From contig JALUXR010000083.1 in NCBI GenBank assembly GCA_027013285.1, positions 1 through 5,610 on the forward strand: DNA of 5,610 nt. Direction: 5' to 3'. The translations under genes and the position numbers were made by a program. How positions within the stretch are numbered: the first letter of the stretch is position 1; each line of letters starts with the position of its first letter. The notes under the pieces were generated by a model. That model was not told the origin of the DNA. It made no database searches and saw only the letters and a program-made list of their open reading frames with translations. This DNA is from Candidatus Altimarinota bacterium (GTDB lineage Bacteria; Patescibacteriota; Gracilibacteria; Absconditabacterales; Absconditicoccaceae). Below, one piece after another: positions 1-5,610 of this stretch.

Positions 1-91
1 AATTATATCATATTTAATATACTAAATCAAGACATATAAATTATATCATATTTAATATACTAAATCAAGACATATAAATTATATCATATTT
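1..91. repeat. 38-bp AT-rich tandem repeat, about 2.4 copies, cut by window edge
   Basis: Copies at 1-38 and 39-76 are identical base for base, and a third copy matches for its first 15 bases (77-91) before diverging. The array may extend left of the window. Each unit contains a short dyad ATATTTAATAT (10-20 in copy 1), and each junction between units creates a second dyad ATATAAATTATAT (34-46 and 72-84). There are no unique spacers, so it is not a CRISPR array. It lies just beyond the terminator of secD and encodes nothing I can see. Its role is unknown. A minisatellite, a protein-binding array or part of a downstream regulatory region are all possible, and short dyads are common by chance in DNA this AT-rich. 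Confidence 0.9.
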
Positions 92-95
92 TAAC

Positions 96-121
96 AAAAA
101 AAGAAGGCAAAGCACCTTCTT
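96..121 (-). terminator. intrinsic terminator of secD
   Basis: On the minus strand, AAGAAGG (121-115) pairs perfectly with CCTTCTT (107-101) around a 7-nt loop and runs straight into a T tract (100-96), continuing as GTTAAAA. This is the GC-richest short hairpin in the window and starts 10 bp after the secD stop codon. The 7-bp stem plus T run is a classic Rho-independent terminator. It implies that secD transcription ends here and does not continue into a following secF. Confidence 0.85.
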
Positions 122-131
122 GAGAATTAAT

Positions 132-1694
132 TTATTTTCTATTTTTATTAAATAATATAAGCAAACCTGGTATAGATGGAAGCATAACTGCCAATACTAT
201 AAATATATTTACTATCATCATTGTTCCAAATCATTTGAATATATTTGTACCTATCATAAATAATAAGAAAGCTATTAAACCTGTTGTAAGATTACCATCT
301 CTAATTGCTGAGATAGAACTTTCATATCATTCTGTAATTGATGTTAACCAACTACTACCAGCTCTCAAATTTTCTCTAACTCTTTCAAATATAATTACAT
401 TTGCATCTACAGCCATACCAATATTTAAGATAATAGCTCAAATTGCAGATAAAGACAATACTACTCAAAATAATTTTATAAATCATCATAAAACTACAAA
501 GAAAATAGTTAATGAAAGTAATGTAACTATAGCATACCTAACTCCATAAAAGACAAGAAACATAATAAATATAAGTAATGTTCAAACTCAAGCTGCTAAT
601 ATTGCATTTTTAAATGCTTTTTGTCATAAAACAGGAGATACTTTTTCTTCTTGTTCAAGTTTTAATGGAACTGGCATAGCTCAGGTATTTAAATCATTTG
701 CTAATTTTTGTGCTTCCTGTGGAGTATATCTTCAAGTTATTTGAGCTACTCAACCATCTATTTCAGCTCTTATAACTGGATCTGTCATTAATTTATTTCA
801 TACAAATATAGCCATTTGTTTTCAAAGATACTTTTTTGTAAGTGCTCAAAATAATGTTCTACCTTGATCATCAAAAAAGACATTTACTGCAACTTGCCCA
901 CCAGGAGCTCTAGAAACTGTAGCCATCTTAAATCTTTCACCATTAAGAAGTTCTCAATTTTCTTTTGCATCTATCCAATGTGGCGCAAACAAAACAGAAA
1001 ATCTTACAAAATTATATTTATCTCCTTTTTTTCCAATAAATTGATAAATGTCAAAACTCTTAGTAGTATTTACTAATTTAGGATAAACATATCCTCAAGT
1101 AAGTGCCTTTTCTATATTTTGTCAAAAAATTTTTGAAAGATTAGATCAAGTTATACTAACTTGTTGTGGATAAATATTCCAAGCTCTTGGATCTGAAACA
1201 TAATCAGTAATTTTATCAGTTTTTCATGATTTAATATCTGACAATATTTTTTCAGCTAAAAGTTGTCTATCATTTTTTATACTTTTAGTTACTAAACCTG
1301 TAAATGGAACTTTAAAAGTCATTTGAACAGTTTTTCATATAGTTTTTTTAGCCTTTTCTATATCTTTAATTCATCATAAATCAATTTCAATATAATCTTT
1401 TCATCATAAAACTATATGTCTTGCATTATAATCGGAAACTCAAAGTTTAGAAATCCTACCATCAATATTTTTTTTAACAATATTAACTACATTATTTCTT
1501 TGTTGATCAAACTGAGCTGTATTTTTATAGTTTGCCTTATATTGTGTAAAATCCATATTATAAAGTAATCTAACTCATCAAGCTAAATCCAACCCTTGTT
1601 TCCAATGATTTATTCATCATTGTGTAAAAATAAGTAATAATGCTATAAATAATCATCATAAAGTAAAGTATAATTTGTTTAGATATTGTTTCAT
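132..1694 (-). CDS. secD: SecD, protein translocase accessory subunit (unfused)
   Basis: This gene encodes a 520-residue membrane protein of the RND-like SecD family, which with SecF uses the proton motive force to help the SecYEG channel release exported proteins on the outer face of the membrane. An N-terminal membrane segment (about residues 9-24) is followed by the motif GLDLAGG (34-40), a large external region with KLGVSD and IGKTVQMTF, then DPVIRAEIDGG (from 305) and LNTGAMPVPLKL (335-346). Five C-terminal membrane segments follow (about 363-384, 387-405, 411-429, 468-485, 491-515). The family signature GMAVDANVIIFERVRE spans 426-441. The length fits a stand-alone SecD, not a SecDF fusion. 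TGA must be read as glycine: about 32 TGA codons fall in frame, many at invariant glycines, including paired TGA-TGA. The first in-frame ATG sits directly before the hydrophobic N-terminus. No Shine-Dalgarno is evident. No secF is visible, and a terminator follows the TAA stop. Confidence 0.95.
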
Positions 1695-1734
1695 GTTTCT
1701 TTTAAAGATTTATATAAATAAAATACATTTTGTG

Positions 1735-1762
1735 TTTATAGTTTTTTTTGTGCTTGTTTCAA
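1735..1762 (-). promoter_or_regulatory. secD: likely sigma70-type promoter of secD
   Basis: Read on the minus strand, TTGAAA (1762-1757, five of six matches to the -35 consensus) is followed after 16 bp by TATAAA (1740-1735, five of six matches to the -10 consensus). Transcription would start near 1728 and give a leader of about 35 nt before the secD ATG at 1694. This is the best promoter pair I found in the 143-bp divergent spacer, but such matches are easy to obtain in AT-rich DNA. I could not find an equally good promoter for the divergent plus-strand gene. The -35 box lies inside the dyad at 1754-1766. Confidence 0.45.
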
Positions 1763-1766
1763 ACAA
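1754..1766. promoter_or_regulatory. 13-bp dyad overlapping the secD -35 box, possible operator
   Basis: TTGTTT and AAACAA flank a single central C, giving a perfect 6-bp inverted repeat in the divergent secD/FemAB spacer. It covers the proposed -35 element of secD, where a bound repressor could act. Only the symmetry and position support this. No repressor gene is nearby and no second copy was seen, so it may be chance. Confidence 0.2.
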
Positions 1767-1837
1767 TTTTTAAAAACAGATGGAAAATAGTATTAAAAAA
1801 ATTAAACTAGCAGTATTTAGCTATATAAAAAATATAA

Positions 1838-2788
1838 ATGAATTTTTACCAAAACCAAATATGGAAAATCATATCAAAAGATATTTTTAAAAAAGACATA
1901 TTCGAATATACACTTTTTTGAGAAAAATACTGGTGAATAAAAAAAACACATAAAACATTTTGACTAAAAATAAACTGGTTTCAAATACTAGGAATAACAA
2001 TTCCAGACTGAACTTCAGAAAAACAAATAAATTATGAAATTAATGCTCTAAAAAGTAAATATAAAAAATTTAATAATATTTTTTTTCAACTTTGATTTAT
2101 CAACCAGATTCAAGAACCATATTTTGAAAATAGACAAATTTTAAATAACGAAATGAAAAAAAAATATAAATTACAAACATCTATAAAAGAAAATATGCCA
2201 TTAGCTACAGTAATTGTAGATCTTACCAAAAGTGAGGAAAATATTTATAATGATTTTTCTAAATCAGCAAAAAGACATATTAAAAAAGCTATTAAATCTG
2301 AAATATATTTCAAAATCGCAGATCAAAATGAAATAAATGATTTTTATACATTATGGTCGAATACAGCTAAACTAAAATGATTTCATATCTATCCTAAAAA
2401 TGAATATTTAAAGTTAATAGATTTTCTAAAAAATACAAATTCTGGAAATTTATATATTGTTAAAAAAGACAATCAAATCATATCTTGAAGTATAGAAATA
2501 AATGATAAAGATAATTCATACTATCTATATTGAGCTACAAACAGAGATTATATCAAACTTTGAGGACATTATTTTCTAAAATTAGAAATGTTTAAGTATT
2601 TAAAAAATAGATGAATAAAAAAAGTTGATTTACTATGAGTATCACCTACTTGATATGAAAATCATCATCTTTGATGAGTTAGTCAATTTAAACATTCATT
2701 ATGATGAGAACATATAGAATATTTTTGAAACTATGATATTGTCTTAAATAAATTAGCTTATAACTTACTAAAACTTAAAAGCCATTAG
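1838..2788 (+). CDS. FemAB-family aminoacyltransferase (peptidoglycan bridge formation)
   Basis: This gene encodes a 316-residue protein of the FemAB/FemX (GNAT-fold) family. Known members transfer an amino acid from aminoacyl-tRNA to the stem peptide of lipid II in the cytoplasm, building the peptidoglycan cross-bridge. Recognisable features are an N-terminal half with ITIPDGTSEKQI, the stretch FSKSAKRHIKKAIKS, the family-like TAKLKGFHIYP (G181), the strand YYLYGATNRDYIKLGGHY, and a C-terminal block (about 268-302) with LLGVSPTGYENHH, LGGVSQFKHSLGGEHIEY and FGNYDIVLN. The C-terminal block is typical of FemAB proteins. The start ATG at 1838 is the first in frame after TAA stops (1826, 1835), with no Shine-Dalgarno. 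Seventeen of twenty glycines are TGA by hand count. The gene is transcribed divergently from secD and convergently with the TPR gene, so it is probably monocistronic. The amino acid added cannot be predicted from sequence. Family assignment is firm and substrate is unknown. Confidence 0.88.
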
Positions 2789-2801
2789 AAAAAATTTTCT
2801 A
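2786..2801. terminator. palindrome between convergent genes, possible weak bidirectional terminator
   Basis: TAGAAAA and TTTTCTA form a perfect 7-bp inverted repeat around a 2-nt AA centre. The palindrome contains both convergent stop codons: the TAG of the FemAB gene (2786-2788) and, on the other strand, the TAG of the TPR gene (2801-2799). The stem is almost entirely A/T with one G-C pair per arm and a 2-nt loop, so a stable RNA hairpin is doubtful. It is the only candidate terminator between the two genes. Confidence 0.3.
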
Positions 2802-4382
2802 TTTATTATCGTTTAAAAATAAACTCTTAATTTTGTTTTTTAACAAATTTCTTTTTTCTGTATCATCTGTCCATAAAAGTTCTTTCAAATAATACATTCT
2901 TGCTTTATGTTTATTTCATTTTTTTTCATAATAAGATGCAATATTTCAGAAAATATAAGGATCTTGAAAATATTTTGTAAGTAATATATAATATTTTGTT
3001 GCTAATGCATAATCACCTGCTTTTTGATATAAATTAGCCTTTGCATACCAACAAACATACTTATGATTTTGATCTGTGTTTTTATAACAAGACAAAATTA
3101 ATTTAACTAACAAATCTGTATGAGTTTTATAACAAGTTTTACATTTAAATAATAAATATCTAAAAATATTATAATAATCTACATAAGTTAATTTATATAT
3201 TGATAATTTTTTAATAGTTAAATATACATTTTCTGTATCTTTTATGTTTATATAATCAAGCAACTGATATCTAAGTGCATCTAAATAATATTTAAAATTT
3301 GAATCAAGTTGAGATAAATATAACAAACTGTTTATATTATCATTTAACCAATAATAAGAAATACCTATAAAAAACATATATTCCTTCTTATTTTGTTTAT
3401 CATTATTTTGTAAATCTTTAAAATATTTCAAAGCTTGCTTATAATTTCACATATAAAAATAAGAATAAGCCAATATTTGTTGTGGTAAAATATAAGAAGA
3501 ATCTTCAATATACACTTGCTGAGCTATATTTTTTGCTAATCCAAAATATCAAAATTTGAGTAAATCCAAAGCTACTAATGCTTTAAAATAATAAACAGGA
3601 CTTCATTTTGTATTTTTGTAAATATCTAAGTCTTTTTTTATATTAAATAATATTTTAGAATCTTCATTATTTTTTAAATCTTTTAATAAAAAATTTAAAG
3701 TTATTGATATTTTTTTTACATCCCAAGATGATAATAAATCAATCAAAAAATAATAAAAAGTAAGGTCAGAGGATGTTATAATGTTTTTATTATAATACAC
3801 TTTTATTAAATTCTTTAAAGCTTTAACCTGGTTATTATCAAAAAAATTTGTATTTTGTAATTTAATATATAAAAATCTTTTTAGGTTTTGCTTTGTAGGA
3901 GCTAAAATAAGTAATTGTTTTGAATATTTTTCAGCATTTTTAAAATCTCAAACTTGAATATATAATTCAACAATTTTTCATAACCAGACATCTTTATTCT
4001 TTGAAGTTTCTAATATTCTTTTGATAGCTTTTATAGCAGCACTTAAGTTTTTTTTCTTCATTGAGGAAATATATAACTTTTGGTATCTTATATTTGCCCA
4101 ATTTCAATTATTTTTAGTATTTTTTTCATTCAAAATAGAATCTACATCAGATAATTCATTTGCTACTGCTTGTTCTATAAGTTTTTGTTTATCAATATTA
4201 TTTCAAGTTTCTATTTTAATATCTTTTATAACTTTTAATTCTTTTGTTTCAGCTATAGTTTTTATTTTTTTTACTTGAGTTAAATAACTTTCAAATTGTT
4301 TCTGTTTAAATTTAAAATAAGACAAAGAAGCTACGAAAATAACAAATGATATTGTTAATAAAATAAATATTTTTTTTGCCAT
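2799..4382 (-). CDS. membrane-anchored TPR-like repeat protein, function unknown
   Basis: This gene encodes 527 residues. A short basic start (MAKK) and a hydrophobic stretch at about 5-19 form a signal anchor or signal peptide, so the rest is probably outside the membrane. The body is helical, Lys/Asn/Tyr-rich and carries TPR-like helix pairs: WLGKIVELYIQVGDFKNAEK (133-152), AYSYFYMGNYKQALKYF (305-321), AKANLYQKAGDYALATKYY (447-465) and GNIASYYEKKGNKHKARMYY (479-498). TPRs mediate protein-protein contacts, so a scaffold or assembly role in the envelope is an inference only. All cysteines cluster at C414, C417, C432 and C444. Nine of twelve glycines are TGA, including those inside the TPR turns (MGNY, KKGN), which supports the recoded reading. 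The start ATG lies 27 bp after the recombinase stop with no terminator between, so it is likely the last gene of a three-gene operon. No Shine-Dalgarno precedes the start. I do not recognise a specific ortholog. Confidence 0.82.
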
Positions 4383-4409
4383 TTATTATATTTTTTATAA
4401 TTATTAAAT

Positions 4410-5303
4410 TTACTCATCTATAAGAGAATGAACTTGTTGTAAGTATTTATCAGAAATATGTGTATAAATCTGTGTAGTTGTAATACTACTATGTCACAAA
4501 AGAGCCTGAACTGACCTAATATCTGCTCATTTCATAAGTAAAGAAGTTGCAAAAGAATGTCTTAAAGTATGTGGAGTCACCTTCTTTTTTATTCAAGCTA
4601 AAGAAGCATAATCTCTAACTAAATTCTCTATTGCAACCCTAGATGTAGGTTTTCAATAAGAATTTCTTGATAAACTTACAATAAGATATTCTGAATCTAC
4701 ATTTCTTAATTTAAGATAATTCTGTAAATATTCAAATGCTTTTTTTGTAACAAATACTGCTCTTTCTTTCCTTCATTTTCAAACTATAGTTAGTTGATTA
4801 TTTTTTAAAGATATTTGAGATATTTTAAGTCAAATAAGTTCTGAAACTCTAAGACCTGATCAATATAAAACATATAAAACAGTCAAATCTCTATATTTTT
4901 TTAATTCATTTCTTTCAAATTTTTCAGGCATAGATAATATTTTTTCTACTTCTTCTTTTTCCAAAAATTCTATATGCCTTGGATCAAGCTTCGATAGTTC
5001 TAATTGTTCAATTGGTAATGTCTTTATATTATTTTTATGTAAATATTTAAAAAATGATCTTAAACTAATAATATGATAATTTATAGATTTTTTTGATAAT
5101 CATTCAGAATTCAAAAAGCTACGGAACTTTGTTATGTCCATAGCTTCGATTTGTTCTATATTATTTTTTCATTCTACAGCTTCGATATAATCAGCAAAAC
5201 GATTTAACCAAAGACCATAGTTTGAAATAGTTTCTTTTGAATAATTTTTATCTAATTCCAAATAATTAAGAAATATTTTTATATTTTCTGAAATATCATG
5301 CAT
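4410..5303 (-). CDS. xerD: XerC/XerD-type tyrosine site-specific recombinase
   Basis: This gene encodes 297 residues, the normal length of XerC/XerD, which cut and rejoin DNA at dif sites to resolve chromosome dimers. The N-terminal SAM-like core-binding domain covers about residues 1-90 (for example SKKSINYHIISLRSFFKYL). The catalytic domain carries the full active-site set: R152 in GSGLRVSEL, K176 in VGKGRKER, H245 and R248 in PHTLRHSFATSLL, H271 in LLGHSSITTTQIYTH, and the nucleophile Y280. Ten of twelve glycines are TGA, including those of GKG and LGH. The ATG at 5303 follows the TAA of the upstream gene after only 4 bp, which suggests translational coupling. No Shine-Dalgarno is seen. 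No att-like repeats, excisionase or cargo flank it, so a housekeeping Xer is more likely than a phage or transposon integrase. XerC versus XerD cannot be settled by eye, and it may be the sole Xer protein of the genome. Confidence 0.92.
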
Positions 5304-5307
5304 TTAA

Positions 5308-5610
5308 TTATTGTGATAATCTTTTAGTTAAAACCTTTTTAAATGTTTCTAAAGTAGTTTTAGTTTTTTCTGTTGGATTATCAATATCTATTTTTTTAAG
5401 ATTTGCTAATATTTTTTTCAAAAGTCATATAGCTTTCTTATCTCACTTTTTTTTAGATAATTTATAATTCTCAATTATAAGTTTTTTAACATCTTTAAAT
5501 AGTTGTTTTACACTTTCTGTGTTATCTGTGTTGTTTGTATTATCTGTGTTGTTTGTATTATCTGTGTTGTTTGTATTATCTGTGTTGTTTGTATTATCTG
5601 TGTTGTTTGT
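5308..5610 (-). CDS. C-terminal part of a repeat-containing hypothetical protein
   Basis: Only the last 100 residues are inside the window and the start lies beyond position 5610. The visible part begins with an in-frame run of the hexapeptide TNNTDN (about five copies, residues encoded by 5610-5522). A Lys-rich, probably helical tail follows, including TESVKQLFKDVKKLIIENYK and KAIGLLKKILANLKK, ending in TKRLSQ and TAA. Two TGA glycines occur in the tail and none in the repeat. The Asn/Thr/Asp repeat is hydrophilic and likely disordered, as in linkers or surface-exposed segments, but location and function cannot be judged without the N-terminus. The stop is 4 bp upstream of the recombinase start, so the two genes are almost certainly co-transcribed. 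I do not recognise the family. Confidence 0.75.
5522..5610. repeat. 18-bp in-frame tandem repeat encoding TNNTDN
   Basis: Four full 18-bp units (5522-5539, 5540-5557, 5558-5575, 5576-5593) plus 17 bases of a fifth are identical at every base, including synonymous positions, and continue off the window. On the coding (minus) strand each unit reads ACAAACAACACAGATAAT. The 18-bp period preserves the frame, so copy-number change alters protein length without a frameshift. Perfect identity points to recent expansion or active homogenisation. Confidence 0.93.

Noticed and set aside
29..56. dif-like arrangement within the 38-bp repeat (AAGACATATAA, six-base spacer, TCATATTTAAT), tempting because a Xer gene is in the window.
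   Set aside because: The match to known dif arms is partial (weak in the left arm), the pattern is repeated in tandem, and such A/T similarity is expected by chance. A dif search over the whole genome would be decisive.
1..91. CRISPR array.
   Set aside because: The units are directly contiguous with no unique spacers, and no cas gene is present.
235..549. Plus-strand open frame opposite the C-terminal membrane domain of SecD.
   Set aside because: It is the antisense shadow of the secD transmembrane region, where family motifs are unambiguous on the minus strand. Similar shadows at 864-1076 and 4021-4278 were dropped for the same reason.
1165..1173. Perfect DnaA-box match (TTATCCACA on the minus strand).
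   Set aside because: It is a single box inside the secD coding sequence, encoding part of NIYPQQ, with no cluster of boxes nearby.
1780..1890. Small plus-strand ORF of 36 codons overlapping the start of the FemAB gene in another frame.
   Set aside because: No recognisable protein, no ribosome binding site, and it overlaps a well-supported gene by more than 50 bp. The A/T-rich composition explains it.
4383..4409. TATAAT sequence just upstream of the TPR gene start as a separate promoter.
   Set aside because: It ends only two bases before the ATG, so transcription would begin inside the coding sequence, and no -35 partner is convincing.
4410..5303. Integrase of an integrative element.
   Set aside because: The length and motifs match housekeeping XerC/XerD, and no tRNA, direct att repeats, excisionase or cargo genes are visible.
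132..5610. Mycoplasma-type code (TGA as tryptophan).
   Set aside because: Tryptophan would replace invariant glycines in SecD (GLDLAGG, IGKT) and Xer (GKG, LGH) and would give implausible WW pairs, while TGG already serves for tryptophan.

Overview
The window is very AT-rich and reads coherently only if TGA is a glycine codon (translation table 25). That code is established for the candidate phyla Gracilibacteria (BD1-5) and Absconditabacteria (SR1) of the Candidate Phyla Radiation. With TGA as stop every gene shatters. With TGA as glycine, four complete genes and one partial gene appear, each ending in TAA or TAG, and the TGA positions fall on conserved glycines of well-known families. Examples are GLDLAGG in SecD, SGLR, GKG and LGH in the Xer recombinase, and LGGVS in FemAB. 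I cannot decide between the two phyla from this window.

Layout, left to right. Positions 1-91 hold a 38-bp AT-rich tandem repeat cut by the window edge. Positions 101-121 hold an intrinsic terminator for the minus-strand secD gene at 132-1694, which encodes an unfused SecD translocase subunit. A 143-bp divergent spacer (1695-1837) contains a plausible promoter for secD. It is followed by a plus-strand gene (1838-2788) for a FemAB-family aminoacyltransferase. That gene converges, 10 bp between stop codons, on a minus-strand gene (2799-4382) for a membrane-anchored TPR-like protein of unknown role. Upstream of it in transcription order, on the same strand, are a XerC/XerD-type tyrosine recombinase (4410-5303) and the C-terminal 100 residues of a protein with a Thr/Asn/Asp hexapeptide repeat (5308-5610, running off the window). 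The last three genes are separated by 27 and 4 bp and look like one operon.

Functionally this is mostly housekeeping and envelope biology. SecD assists protein export, FemAB most likely modifies peptidoglycan stem peptides, the TPR protein is probably exposed outside the membrane, and Xer probably resolves chromosome dimers. There is no clear sign of a mobile element, CRISPR array or defence cassette. The interest lies in the recoded genetic code (about 70 of 97 glycines by hand count are TGA), the complete absence of in-frame CGA/CGG codons and scarcity of CpG, the two tandem repeat tracts, and a TPR protein that carries all four cysteines encoded in the window.
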